Assembly (NCBI GenBank): GCA_963664465.2
Contig: CAXXSU010000012.1
Location: forward strand, 1 to 64,000
From: CAVOAK01 sp963664465
Lineage (GTDB): Bacteria; Pseudomonadota; Alphaproteobacteria; UBA8366; CAVOAK01
Length of the DNA stretch: 64,000 bases
Reading direction: 5' to 3'
Shown here: in pieces, positions 17,148 to 24,853 of the stretch
Layout: each line of letters starts with the position of its first letter
How positions within the stretch are numbered: position 1 is the first letter of the stretch
The notes under the pieces: generated by a model
Told to the model about the DNA's origin: nothing
Database searches by the model: none
The model's input: the letters and a program-made list of their open reading frames with translations, nothing else
Translations under genes and position numbers: made by a program

Positions 17148-17338
17148 ACCGACCACCCAGCCCACGCTTGACCCCGTGGGCCCACAGGTCCCTCCCGCGC
17201 GCGCCGCCGCGTCAGCCTGTTGAGGGCACGCCGCGTCGCACGCGGGGCCCTCCCGTGGACTACGGGGACAAGCCCGCAGCCGCCAAGCGGTCCCTTCTTA
17301 CACCGCCGAGGTGGTCCCTTTTTGCTCCGCCATTGACA

Positions 17339-17509
17339 GCAATCGAGCCAGACCACAGGCCATCCGGGCAATCAGGTACATAGAACGAACCCTGACTCGT
17401 CTGCGGGGTTTGTTTAGATTGACAGGTGAACGCTGGCGGATCATCGTTGTGATATTAGCCGTTACTTTCCATCTACGGGGTCTCGCAAAATTGGCGAGGC
17501 CCTTTTTTT
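17339..17509 (+). ncRNA. Candidate structured leader RNA / small RNA, copy III (5'-truncated by IS21)
   Basis: The 3' part matches copies I and II: the CCTGACTCGTCTGCGGGGTT block, the ATCGTTGTGATATTAG block also seen in copy I, and the final GGGGTCTCGC..GGCGAGGCCC hairpin with seven T. Compared with copies I and II about 30 nt of the 5' hairpin are missing, cut off by the right end of the IS21 element at 17338. It sits 26 nt upstream of the small gene at 17536. Confidence 0.55.
17478..17509 (+). terminator. Intrinsic terminator ending candidate RNA copy III
   Basis: GGGTCTCGC and GGCGAGGCCC form a stable stem with a short A-rich loop, followed by TTTTTTT at 17503-17509. It precedes the start codon at 17536 by 26 nt. 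Confidence 0.8.
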
Positions 17510-17535
17510 GTGTCCAAGATGAACAACGAGTCTGA

Positions 17536-17952
17536 ATGACCAATATGATCATCGAACGCGACGTCTGGCGTGCTGCAAAGCTGCTGATCGAGCAGCACGG
17601 CGTCGAGTCACCCATTGAGGCGGCCATGCGTGCGGACGAGATGCTGAACAAAGGTGATCTGGACGGGCAGGCCGTGTGGAAGGCGATCCTGAAGGCAGTG
17701 ATTGAGTTAATGAACAAAGAGCCGGAGGGTACATGCATTGATGGTGCGCAATGTCCGCTTCTGGCTAACATGACCAGACCTAAGGCCCGCCTGCGGGCAA
17801 AGGCGAAAGCGGCGCAGAAAGCCAAAAAGCGAGAAGCCATCTGCCGAGTTCCGATTTTATCCTCTTACAATCTTATTTTTCGTTTGTATGCCGCTAAGTT
17901 GGTATGCCGCATGGATTACACCTGGTTCCGGTTTTTTAGTGGTAGGTGTTAG
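17536..17952 (+). CDS. Small conserved alphaproteobacterial protein, paralogue of the gene at 5592
   Basis: The N-terminal 65 residues (ERDVWRAAKLLIEQHGVESP, then AAMRADEMLNKGDLDGQAVW and KAILKAVIELMNKEPEG) match the pseudogene at 5592. Beyond that the frame runs through half of a type A palindrome (ATGTCCGCTTCTGGCT at 17751) and an Ala/Lys-rich stretch RLRAKAKAAQKAKKRE to a total of 138 residues. The paralogue would end at about residue 65, so the tail is probably a read-through created when its stop codon was lost, or by decay of the downstream repeat. The first 65 residues are the credible part. Start ATG 17536 stands 26 nt after the terminator hairpin. Function unknown. Confidence 0.55.
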   Translation: MTNMIIERDVWRAAKLLIEQHGVESPIEAAMRADEMLNKGDLDGQAVWKAILKAVIELMNKEPEGTCIDGAQCPLLANMTRPKARLRAKAKAAQKAKKREAICRVPILSSYNLIFRLYAAKLVCRMDYTWFRFFSGRC

Positions 17953-18103
17953 TTTGATATTTCCGACCTATGGTCTGGCATATTGGACGCTTGCAACACT
18001 TTTTGGTTCTGGTTTTCTTGCAAGCACAGGAGCATATATCTTAGGCTTCCTTGGGTTTATTGTTGCTGGGACTCTTGCCGGATTTTTGATCGATCCGCAA
18101 TGA
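17888..18103 (+). CDS. Possible small membrane protein, 71 residues
   Basis: The frame MPLSWYAAWITPGSGFLVVG continues through two hydrophobic segments (SLIFPTYGLAYWTLATLFGS and ILGFLGFIVAGTLAGFLI). It overlaps the tail of the previous frame and has no good ribosome site before the ATG (upstream is T-rich). A two-helix inner-membrane protein is possible, but the low GC content of 17870-18100 compared with the surroundings also fits non-coding or foreign sequence. I do not recognise it. Confidence 0.35.
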   Translation: MPLSWYAAWITPGSGFLVVGVSLIFPTYGLAYWTLATLFGSGFLASTGAYILGFLGFIVAGTLAGFLIDPQ

Positions 18104-18210
18104 CACATGAACTTGTAAACGCGGAGTATGGGAACCTTCATGCAGGCCTCCTATTTGGCGCATCCAGCTGTACCGCACGGATGACAGCCGACACCCATCC
18201 ATGATGCGCA

Positions 18211-18331
18211 ATATCCGCTTCTGGCTATGAGCGGACCACAAACGTGAGGCGTAGATACGTCCGCTTACCAGCCGAAAGCAGACATCCTTAACCTGCTGCC
18301 CGAACGTCTGCTTCTGACCCAAAGCGGACAT
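18211..18331 (+). repeat. Palindromic repeat array, units A-B-C (plus orientation)
   Basis: Units at 18211-18238 (A), 18257-18285 (B) and 18304-18331 (C). The bases before the A unit (ATGATGCGCAA) resemble those before other A units. Minus-strand frames here give spurious peptides of the MSALGQKQTF type. Confidence 0.93.
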
Positions 18332-18398
18332 TCATCAGTTCGTTTGTTGCTCCTTTATGTGCGCGCCTAGTTCATCTCTAGCGCCGCGGCATCGCCGT

Positions 18399-18773
18399 TC
18401 AATCCCAGACGTTGGCCTCGCTTTCGAAGTTGAGGCGCTTCGGATTGATCACGCAGAAGCGCTGACCCGTCGGTGCTTCCATCACCAGCCAGGTGCGGAA
18501 CGCCTCGACCCGCTTAGCACCGAGCGCTTCTAGCCGCGTCGCCTCGGCCTCAATGTCGTCGGTCTCGATGTCGATGTGGACGCGGCTCTCGTGGTTGACG
18601 CGCTGGACCTCGACGTCGGGCTCGTTCGGCGGCGTTTCGAAACCGGCGTATCTGTCGTTCTCGTCACGCGGCTGTTCCGGCCAGCCGAGGGCAGCGCCCC
18701 AGAACGCCGCCGCCGAGTCCAGGTCGTCTGTCTGGCAATCAATGATGATTCCTCCCAATCTGCTTTTATGCAC
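18399..18773 (-). CDS. VOC-superfamily (glyoxalase-like) protein
   Basis: A 124-residue single-domain protein with the beta-alpha-beta-beta-beta pattern of vicinal-oxygen-chelate proteins: KSRLGGIIIDCQTDDLDSAA, AAFWGAALGWPEQ, RVHIDIETDDIEAEATRLEA, LGAKRVEAFRTWLVMEAPTG and QRFCVINPKR. The GTG at 18773 is preferred because GGAGGG stands 4 nt upstream with a continuous purine-rich site, and because the domain begins right there; an upstream GTG at 18854 would add an unconserved extension. Family members include glyoxalases, ring-cleaving dioxygenases and resistance proteins; no specific activity can be assigned. It is a single-gene unit between two arrays. Confidence 0.85.
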   Translation of the reverse strand: MHKSRLGGIIIDCQTDDLDSAAAFWGAALGWPEQPRDENDRYAGFETPPNEPDVEVQRVNHESRVHIDIETDDIEAEATRLEALGAKRVEAFRTWLVMEAPTGQRFCVINPKRLNFESEANVWD

Positions 18774-19121
18774 GGTTTCCCTCCTCTCTAGCACGACCTC
18801 CGCGGCCGGGCGCATTCGCGCAATTTCATCGTCGATAAACGGTGGAATGTCCACCTAATCCCAATCTTCCTTGTTGATATGTTTATGCCGCTTTGTCGTG
18901 TCGAGAGAAAATCGCATGGATGGGGTCGGGCGAGTTAATCCAACCATCCGGGAAAGATCGCTAGCCCGGCGGCGGCAACGTCGGTATCGGTTTCGGGGTT
19001 CTCAGCGACATGGCGCGTCGCGACAATTCCGACGCGGGCGGCGTGGCGTAGCGGTTCCAGACCTGACGCTGGAGATCGTGCCTTCGAGAAAAATACGCGT
19101 GGACCACTTTGATGGTGCAGG

Positions 19122-19229
19122 TTGTCCGCTTCTGGCTATTAGCAGACCTTCGACTGGGCTCTGATTTACGTCTGCTTTGCCCCTAAAAGCGGACTTCGGG
19201 AAGGTGGTCGCTGTATGTCCGCTTTTGAC
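19122..19229 (+). repeat. Palindromic repeat array A-B-C, with C unit split by an IS30-family element
   Basis: Units at 19122-19149 (A), 19168-19195 (B) and the left 15 nt of C at 19215-19229. The other 13 nt of C lie at 20460-20472, beyond the IS and a 2-bp AC duplication. The B-C spacer (CGGGAAGGTGGTCGCTGT) is identical to that of the array at 27363. Confidence 0.9.
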
Positions 19230-20457
19230 GGCGATCTCAATGGGTCGACGCAACACTTTATCTTGAACGAAGAGATGGAGTGTATGCAGATGACGCGAAG
19301 AAATGGTCGAGGGTTCAGTTCGGCAGAGAAGACGGAGCTTTGGGACCGCTGGCAACGCGGGGAGTCGTTGAAGGCGATTGGTCGGGTGTTTGGTAAGCCG
19401 TCGTCGTCGATTTATTTCCAACTATCGCCGCACGGCGGGATCCGGCCTTCGCCACGACGGCGCTCGCGGCTGGCGTTGAGCCTATGGGAACGCGAGGAGA
19501 TCTCACGGGGGATCGTGGCCCGGCACTCGATCCGATCGATGGCGTTGTTGCTGAGCCGGTCGCCCTCGACGGTGAGCCGGGAAGTTCGCCGCAATGGCGG
19601 TTATGATCAGTATCGTGCCGCGCTTGCCGATGACATGGCCTGGGCTCGAGCGCGACGCCCGAAGCGATGTAAGCTGGCACTGAGTTCGGGGATGCGGCGG
19701 GTGGTGGCGATGAAGCTCGGGTTGAACTGGTCACCGGAGCAGATCGCCGGATGGCTCAAGCGAGCGCATCCAGGAGCTGGGTCTTATCAGGTGTCTCACG
19801 AGACGATCTATCGCAGTTTGTTTGTTCAAGCCCGCGGTGTGCTTAAGAAGGAGCTGCTTCAGCATCTTCGATCGAAGCGTACGATCCGACGCTCGAAAGA
19901 GGCGCGCCGGAAAGGCGTTGGCCGGGGTCAAATCACGGACATGGTGTCGATCCGTGAGCGCCCGGCCTCGGTCGAAGATCGGGCGGTGCCGGGTCACTGG
20001 GAAGGTGATCTGTTGTCGGGATCGAAGAACAGCTACATCGCGACCCTGGTCGAACGTCAAACGCGTTACGTGATGTTGGTAAAGGTTGCCAACAAGGAAA
20101 CCCTGACAGTGGTATCCGCGCTCATCAGGCAGGCGAGGAAGCTGCCGACCGAGCTCTACAAGTCCCTGACCTGGGACCGGGGCAAGGAACTCGCGGACCA
20201 TCGCCGGTTCAGCCTGGCGACCGACATCGATGTCTACTTCTGTGATCCGCAAAGCCCGTGGCAACGGGGTTCCAATGAGAACACTAATGGCCTGCTCAGA
20301 CAGTACTTCCCCAAAGGCACCGACGTGTCGGTATACTCGCAGGCTCATCTGAACAAAGTGGCGCGTCAGCTCAACGAACGGCCACGCAAAACCTTGGGGT
20401 TTGAAACACCGGCAGAGAGATTCAACGCTTGTGTTGCATCGACCGGTTGAGGCAGCA
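19230..20457 (+). mobile_element. IS30-family element, copy 1 (1,228 bp)
   Basis: Imperfect inverted repeats of about 27 bp, inner part GGTCGACGCAACAC on the left and GGTCGATGCAACAC (read inward) on the right. Inserted at the dyad centre of a 28-bp palindrome with an apparent 2-bp duplication AC (19228-19229, 20458-20459). The element at 25497 has the same length and an identical transposase, in opposite orientation. Confidence 0.93.
19275..20450 (+). CDS. IS30-family transposase (copy 1)
   Basis: A 391-residue transposase; the ATG at 19275 (MECMQMTRRNGRGFSSAEKT) lies inside the IS, whereas the longer open frame begins in the flanking repeat. N-terminal HTH domains (residues about 10-110, including SMALLLSRSPSTVSREVRRN) are followed by the DDE core: GHWEGDLLSGSKNSYIATLV (first Asp), LTWDRGKELADHRRFSL (second Asp) and SPWQRGSNENTNGLLRQYFP (Glu). 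The order and spacing are those of IS30. Intact. Confidence 0.95.
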   Translation: MECMQMTRRNGRGFSSAEKTELWDRWQRGESLKAIGRVFGKPSSSIYFQLSPHGGIRPSPRRRSRLALSLWEREEISRGIVARHSIRSMALLLSRSPSTVSREVRRNGGYDQYRAALADDMAWARARRPKRCKLALSSGMRRVVAMKLGLNWSPEQIAGWLKRAHPGAGSYQVSHETIYRSLFVQARGVLKKELLQHLRSKRTIRRSKEARRKGVGRGQITDMVSIRERPASVEDRAVPGHWEGDLLSGSKNSYIATLVERQTRYVMLVKVANKETLTVVSALIRQARKLPTELYKSLTWDRGKELADHRRFSLATDIDVYFCDPQSPWQRGSNENTNGLLRQYFPKGTDVSVYSQAHLNKVARQLNERPRKTLGFETPAERFNACVASTG

Positions 20458-20864
20458 ACCCATAACGGACATTGAACCGGTGATTGGGACAGAAGCTCGA
20501 CACAACATGGCGAATTGGCAAGACCTAACGTGTCCACGAGAGCTCGGGCAATCGTTGCTTTGAGAAAGCTGTTGTTGCGATCCCAGGGCCGAGTCTACAC
20601 TCATGAAACCAATAAGAATATTTGCAATAAAAGCAGCGGTGAGAATTGGCAGTAGTGAGTATCGGTGCGGGAGGCATCGACTCCAAGGGTGTTGCAATCG
20701 ATTGATTGAAGCCTTGAAGCCGGTCTTGTCATAATCATTTTTTTCTGACGAATGCCTCCTCTCTGGTGCTGCCCGCAACAGGTTCGCTGCGAGCAACTAT
20801 GTGGAAACGAAATTTGTGCCCAAGACGCGAATGCGTCGCTACACCGAAACAAGGGAGGTTCGTT
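20458..20864. other. Intergenic region with right half of the split palindrome
   Basis: 20460-20472 is the right half of the C unit that began at 19215. The remaining roughly 390 bp up to the solute-binding-protein gene contain no credible frame. Promoter elements for that gene are presumably here, but I could not place them with confidence. No terminator-like hairpin was recognised. Confidence 0.6.
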
Positions 20865-21707
20865 ATGAGACGTCACAGAATATTAGTCATTCCCGTATTG
20901 GCGTTGTTTATGCTGGCAATTGGCCAGGTTTCCCAGCCCGCGTTCGCTCAATCGCAACAGCTCGCGGCAGAAAGTAACCTGGAGGCGATCAAGAAGAAGG
21001 GAACACTAAGAATTGGCATGACAACATTCATTCCCTGGGCCATGCGCGACAAGAACGGCAATTTGATAGGATTCGAGATCGATGTCGCGAAACAGTTGGC
21101 CGAGGATTCGGATTGGAAGGCTGAGTTTGTGCCAACCGCTTGGGATGGCATCATCCCAGCACTCTTGAGTGGCAAGTTCGACATCATTATCGGCGGTATG
21201 GCCGCCACGATTAAGCGCAATCTTACAGTCAACTTCAGCATTCCATATGAGCGCTACGGCGTACAAATAGTTGCCAATAAGAAGGTTGCTGGCCACTTGA
21301 AGACGTTAGAGGACTTCAATGATCCGGACGTCATCATCGCTGGCCGCCGAGGCAGTTCCAACGTAGGCCTTATTAAGAAGTTCTTCCCGAAGGCCCAGCT
21401 GAATCTGTTTGATGACGACCCAACTGTTCTTCAAGAAATGCTTAATGGGCGGGCGCATATCAACCTTAATGATACGCCGAAGCCGGCAAACTGGGAATTG
21501 GATCACCCCAATGAGCTGTTTCGTCCGCTTGGGAACAAACAAATCTTCAGCTATCTCGCGGGCTTTGCCGTTCGCAAGGGTGACCCTGATTTCCTGTTCT
21601 ACTTGAACAATTGGATCAGGCAGCATGACAATGACGGTTTCCTGAAGGAGCGCTTTGACTATTGGTTCAATGGTCGGCCGTGGATAGACATGATGCCCGC
21701 GAAATAG
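20865..21707 (+). CDS. ABC transporter solute-binding protein, family 3
   Basis: A 280-residue periplasmic binding protein. Signal peptide MRRHRILVIPVLALFMLAIG.. with probable cleavage after AFA (about residue 27). The mature domain shows the SBP_bac_3 signature: GTLRIGMTTFIPWAMRDKNG, GFEIDVAKQLAEDSDWKAEF, WDGIIPALLSGKFDIIIGGM and, in lobe 2, the RRGSSNVGLIKKFFPKAQLN hinge segment. Known role: capture of polar amino acids or similar solutes for an ABC importer. No permease or ATPase gene follows, so it is an orphan here. The ATG at 20865 is preceded by AAGGGAGGTTCGTT, a very good ribosome site. A strong terminator follows at 21808. It lies between the two inverted IS30 copies. Confidence 0.92.
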   Translation: MRRHRILVIPVLALFMLAIGQVSQPAFAQSQQLAAESNLEAIKKKGTLRIGMTTFIPWAMRDKNGNLIGFEIDVAKQLAEDSDWKAEFVPTAWDGIIPALLSGKFDIIIGGMAATIKRNLTVNFSIPYERYGVQIVANKKVAGHLKTLEDFNDPDVIIAGRRGSSNVGLIKKFFPKAQLNLFDDDPTVLQEMLNGRAHINLNDTPKPANWELDHPNELFRPLGNKQIFSYLAGFAVRKGDPDFLFYLNNWIRQHDNDGFLKERFDYWFNGRPWIDMMPAK

Positions 21708-21807
21708 TGGTCGCTACCTTAACTAGCCACTACTCCGTGTAAAAACTACCCCTACCTGGCTCGGTCATAGATTCTCAGTCGAGCGCCGGGCCAGATTGCC
21801 GATGTGT

Positions 21808-21849
21808 GAAGGCGGTTTGTTTCTCGTACCGAAACCAAACCGCCTTCAT
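21808..21849 (+). terminator. Intrinsic terminator after the solute-binding protein gene
   Basis: GAAGGCGGTTTG at 21808-21819 pairs perfectly with CAAACCGCCTTC at 21836-21847, extended by TTTC/GAAA across one bulge; ATT follows. The next palindrome array starts immediately after it. Confidence 0.75.
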
Positions 21850-21850
21850 T

Positions 21851-21922
21851 ACGTTTGCTTATGGCTATAAGCGGACCATCAGCTTGATCACCAATAACGT
21901 CTGCTTACCCACCTAAACCGGA
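21851..21922 (+). repeat. Palindromic repeat array, A and B units (plus orientation), C lost
   Basis: Units at 21851-21878 (A) and about 21897-21922 (B, right arm degenerate). Where C would be expected the sequence is no longer recognisable; candidate RNA copy II begins about 35 bp further on. Confidence 0.8.
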
Positions 21923-21956
21923 AGTGGACGGGAAGCCGGAACACCTTCGTCCTTGG

Positions 21957-22160
21957 AAGACTCATTAGCGTCCCGTAATGAGTCGCTGAGTCGGTGTTGG
22001 GCTCGCGTTAGAGTGTGAAGGATTCAGCAAACCCCCAACGCGAATCCTGACTCGCCTACGGGGCTCGTTCACCTTGACAAACCAGTGGTTGCGGCTCACC
22101 GTCATGATTATCATGATCCTAACTTGTTCAGGGTCTCGCCGATCTGCGAGACCCTATTTT
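21957..22160 (+). ncRNA. Candidate structured leader RNA / small RNA, copy II
   Basis: A 204-nt segment, the same length as copy I. The 5' hairpin is perfect here (GACTCATTA / TAATGAGTC, loop GCGTCCCG). A second helix pairs CGCGTT (about 22014) with AACGCG (about 22038). The conserved block ACTCGCCTACGGGGCTCGTT follows. The segment ends in the hairpin AGGGTCTCGC / GCGAGACCCT and a short T run. It lies about 150 nt upstream of the GNAT gene at 22308, on the same strand. Confidence 0.62.
22130..22160 (+). terminator. Intrinsic terminator ending candidate RNA copy II
   Basis: Perfect 10-bp stem AGGGTCTCGC (22130-22139) and GCGAGACCCT (22146-22155) with loop CGATCT, followed by ATTTT. Confidence 0.8.
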
Positions 22161-22307
22161 AATGCGAATTGATCCGCCTCTTCCAATTGGCCGAAGATGT
22201 ATGCACCAAATTATCGCGTCGCCGGAAGGAGCGTCCGATGTTTACGGCTTCATGCCATCGCTCGCAGCTGACTCGGATTCAATTCTCATGATGCAGAGGA
22301 ACTGCGC

Positions 22308-23024
22308 GTGTCAGGACGTGTGAACGAATTTGGCCAGCCGATTGGCCAGGAGGTGCCCGGTTGGACGGAAAGACAGCGCCCATCGCGCCAGCCTACGGAG
22401 GGGCGCTATTGCCGCATAGAACCGTTGAGCGCCAAGGCTCACGCGCGTCAGCTATTCGAGGCCTACAGTGCCGACACGACCGGTGAGTTGTGGACTTATA
22501 TGAGCGTCGAGCCGTTTGAAACGCTGGAGCAGTTCACCGAGTGGACGGCGCAGATTGCCGGAACTACCGATCCGTTCTTCCACACCATCATCGACAAATC
22601 GACCGGCAAGGCGGTCGGTATGGTGGCCTATCTCCGCATTGAGCCGAAACATGGTGTTATCGAAGTCGGACACATCGCCTATTCCCCCGCATTGCAAAGG
22701 ACAGCGGCCGCTACCGAAGCCATGTACTTGATGATGAAGCGGGTGTTCAGCGAGTCAGGATACCGGCGCTATGAATGGAAGTGCGATGCATTGAATGCGG
22801 CCTCGCGACGGGCGGCAGAACGTTATGGCTTCACCTATGACGGGCTATTCGAACAGGCGCTGGTCCACAAGGGACGTAACCGCGACACGGCGTGGTACTC
22901 CATTCTTGACCGCGATTGGGCACAGATCGAACAGGCCTATGAAGCCTGGCTCGATCCAGGCAACTTTGATGGGGAAGGAGCGCAACGACAGCGCCTGGCG
23001 GATTTGATTGCCCAGGCGCGATAA
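22308..23024 (+). CDS. GNAT-family N-acetyltransferase (RimJ/RimL-like)
   Basis: A 238-residue protein starting at GTG 22308, preceded by GAGGAACTGCGC. After an N-terminal segment EFGQPIGQEVPGWTERQRPS the GNAT fold follows: RYCRIEPLSAKAHARQLFEA (strand 1), GKAVGMVAYLRIEPKHGVIE (strands 3-4), IEVGHIAYSPALQRTAAATE (CoA-binding turn with Q-R-T-A-A-A in the place of the usual Q/RxxGxG/A) and YRRYEWKCDALNAASRRAAE. The C-terminus HKGRNRDTAWYSILDRDW is typical of the larger GNAT proteins of this group. Known role: acetyl transfer from acetyl-CoA to an amine on a protein or small molecule; substrate unknown. The terminator-ended candidate leader RNA lies upstream on the same strand. Confidence 0.9.
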   Translation: MSGRVNEFGQPIGQEVPGWTERQRPSRQPTEGRYCRIEPLSAKAHARQLFEAYSADTTGELWTYMSVEPFETLEQFTEWTAQIAGTTDPFFHTIIDKSTGKAVGMVAYLRIEPKHGVIEVGHIAYSPALQRTAAATEAMYLMMKRVFSESGYRRYEWKCDALNAASRRAAERYGFTYDGLFEQALVHKGRNRDTAWYSILDRDWAQIEQAYEAWLDPGNFDGEGAQRQRLADLIAQAR

Positions 23025-23140
23025 AGCGTATCCCGACCGGCTGACGACGCCTGAGAAACGTCGCTGAGGACAGGCGACAGCGCATGCGCCCAGCCCATAT
23101 CGTCTTGGTCAAGTACAGCTGACTAAAGTGACTGCAAGAA

Positions 23141-23261
23141 ATGTCCGCTTCTGGCTAAAAGCAGACACACCGAGCATGCCGAAATTGAGTCTGCTTACCA
23201 GCCTAAAGCGGACATTTTTGCCGGCAGTGATTTATGTCTGCTTATGACCCAAAGCGGACGT
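23141..23261 (+). repeat. Palindromic repeat array, units A-B-C (plus orientation)
   Basis: Units at 23141-23168 (A), 23187-23215 (B) and 23234-23261 (C). It lies between the convergent 3' ends of the GNAT and dipeptidase genes. Confidence 0.93.
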
Positions 23262-23308
23262 ATGCGGGATCGGCGTCTGCGCGTTGCAGTGGGCAGCCCA
23301 TTGCTGAG

Positions 23309-24406
23309 CTATTTCCACACCTGCTTGGCGACCCGCATGATGTTCTCGCCAAGGATGCCGCGCACCTCCATCTCGCTGAAACCGTGATCGAGCATGGCTT
23401 CGGTCAGATAGGGCATGTCCAACGGTTCGAAGTGCCGGACCCATTGCCAGTCCGGTCCAATTGACTTGCCGCCCGACGCATGGAGATACGCCGCCTGGTG
23501 CAGGTCCTGCCTGTTGAATATGCCGCCAAAAAGAGTGGACTTCGCCGCCATCTCCGGGTCGATGGGCGTTGCCGGCACGGGCTCAAAGTCGCCCCGTGGG
23601 GGTTCGTTAGCCTCGCAGTCGGTGCCGATTCCCACATGTTCGGTGCCCACCAATTCGGCCACGTAGACGATATGCTTCAGTACGGTTTCCGGCGAGGCCT
23701 TGTTGTTGCCGAGGAAGACGCCGACACCGTTGATGCAAATGACGCCGCCCGATTTGGCGCAAGCCTTGATCTGGTCGTCCTTGATGTTGCGGGGATGGTC
23801 CCACAACGCGCGCGGGTTCGAGTGCGAGAAGATAACCGGGTCTTTCGAGACCTCGAACATGTCCATCGTCGTGCGGTAGCCGGTGTGGGTTGCATCGACG
23901 ATCATGCCGACGCGGTTCATCTCCTCGATCAACGCAACGCCGAAGCGGGAGAGCCCGACGTCGGTACGCTCCATGCCGCCGTCGCCGACGACATTCTTGA
24001 TGTTGTAGGCCATCAGCATGTGGCGAACGCCGAGCTTATAATAAGTCTCCACCATGTTGAGATCGCTCTCGACGGGATTCGTGCCCTGGAAATGGAAGAC
24101 AATCGCAAGCTTGCCGTCGCGCTTGGCCGATTCGATGTCCGCGAACCGGTCTACGAGGACGAACTTGTCTGGGTTGGCGAGGAAATACGCGCGTTCGCCA
24201 GCGATGGCCTTGATCGCGCCGTCCAACCCGTGCCAGTCGACCGAGACAGTGAGAGACGCCAAAGTGTAGCCGTGCCCAGCCGCGTGTTCGACCATGCGGT
24301 GTTTATTCTCTAAGTCGTCCTGATACCCCCAAGGCAACATCATGTCCCAGACATGCGCATCTTTGTGGAGCCGAGCGGCTTCAGTCGACACATTCCATTC
24401 GGCCAT
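23309..24406 (-). CDS. Membrane dipeptidase (peptidase M19 / renal dipeptidase family)
   Basis: A 365-residue metallopeptidase of full length. First metal ligands are in LHKDAHVWDMMLPWGYQD near the N-terminus; the middle contains LAIVFHFQGTNPVESDLNMV and MIVDATHTGYRTTMDMFEVS (His ligand). The motif IFSHSNPRALWDHPRNIKDD and the later EHVGIGTDCEANEPPRGDF carry the remaining conserved His, Arg and Asp. Known role: zinc-dependent hydrolysis of dipeptides, with activity on D-residues or beta-lactams in some members. No signal peptide is present, so a cytoplasmic enzyme is likely. The ATG at 24406 is chosen because the family's N-terminus begins here; the longer frame to 24562 adds an Arg-rich unconserved stretch. 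Single gene between two arrays. Confidence 0.9.
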   Translation of the reverse strand: MAEWNVSTEAARLHKDAHVWDMMLPWGYQDDLENKHRMVEHAAGHGYTLASLTVSVDWHGLDGAIKAIAGERAYFLANPDKFVLVDRFADIESAKRDGKLAIVFHFQGTNPVESDLNMVETYYKLGVRHMLMAYNIKNVVGDGGMERTDVGLSRFGVALIEEMNRVGMIVDATHTGYRTTMDMFEVSKDPVIFSHSNPRALWDHPRNIKDDQIKACAKSGGVICINGVGVFLGNNKASPETVLKHIVYVAELVGTEHVGIGTDCEANEPPRGDFEPVPATPIDPEMAAKSTLFGGIFNRQDLHQAAYLHASGGKSIGPDWQWVRHFEPLDMPYLTEAMLDHGFSEMEVRGILGENIMRVAKQVWK

Positions 24407-24655
24407 TGGAGTCAACCTTACCTCTGGTCGCCGCCGGAGCGGCGGCCCGTTTTCGACCGGTGCATCAAAGTCCACGCCGTCGGCGCGCTGCGTGAGTCGG
24501 AGTGTAGCACAGCGGAGTCTGGCGAAATTCATCAGCCGCACAGTTTGATTGCCGGTCGCCAATCCCGCAAAGCGACCGGCGGCGAGCTCCGCATCGTCGT
24601 CCCGTTTCTTAGCGTCAGCGGTTAGATATATTTTGGCTGAATTTATGGACGCTGA

Positions 24656-24775
24656 ACTTCCGCTTCTGGCTACAAGCGGACCATCCTCGTGAAGTGCGAA
24701 AACGTCTGCTTTTGACTAAAAGCAGACATTCGTAACGAGTTGCTCGAAGATCTGCTTATGACCCAAAGCGGGCAG
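24656..24775 (+). repeat. Palindromic repeat array, units A-B-C (plus orientation)
   Basis: Units at 24656-24683 (A), 24702-24729 (B, loop changed to TTTGACTA) and 24748-24775 (C, right arm GGGCAGT). It lies between the dipeptidase and the NTF2-like gene. Confidence 0.92.
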
Positions 24776-24853
24776 TGGCGGGGCGGGTTCGCACCGCCGA
24801 TTATCTTTGCTCTGTTGTGTGCCGATATGCTGCAGGCCCGAGTTCACGAAAGT

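Larger units (their letters stand above)
14749..17338 (+). mobile_element. IS21-family element 2 (about 2.6 kb)
   Basis: Carries istA and istB on the plus strand. The right end, read inward, is TGTCAATGGCGGAGC, very similar to the end of element 1; the left end is placed at TGTAACTGGG (14749) by analogy. GGGACC-type repeats occur inside both ends. The right end truncates candidate RNA copy III. Target duplication not evident; the left end is the less certain one. Confidence 0.75.

Noticed and set aside
18041..18331. Minus-strand frame MSALGQKQTFGQQ.. and similar frames over palindromes
   Set aside because: Translation of the palindrome array; I recognise this as a recurrent false protein in genomes with such repeats.
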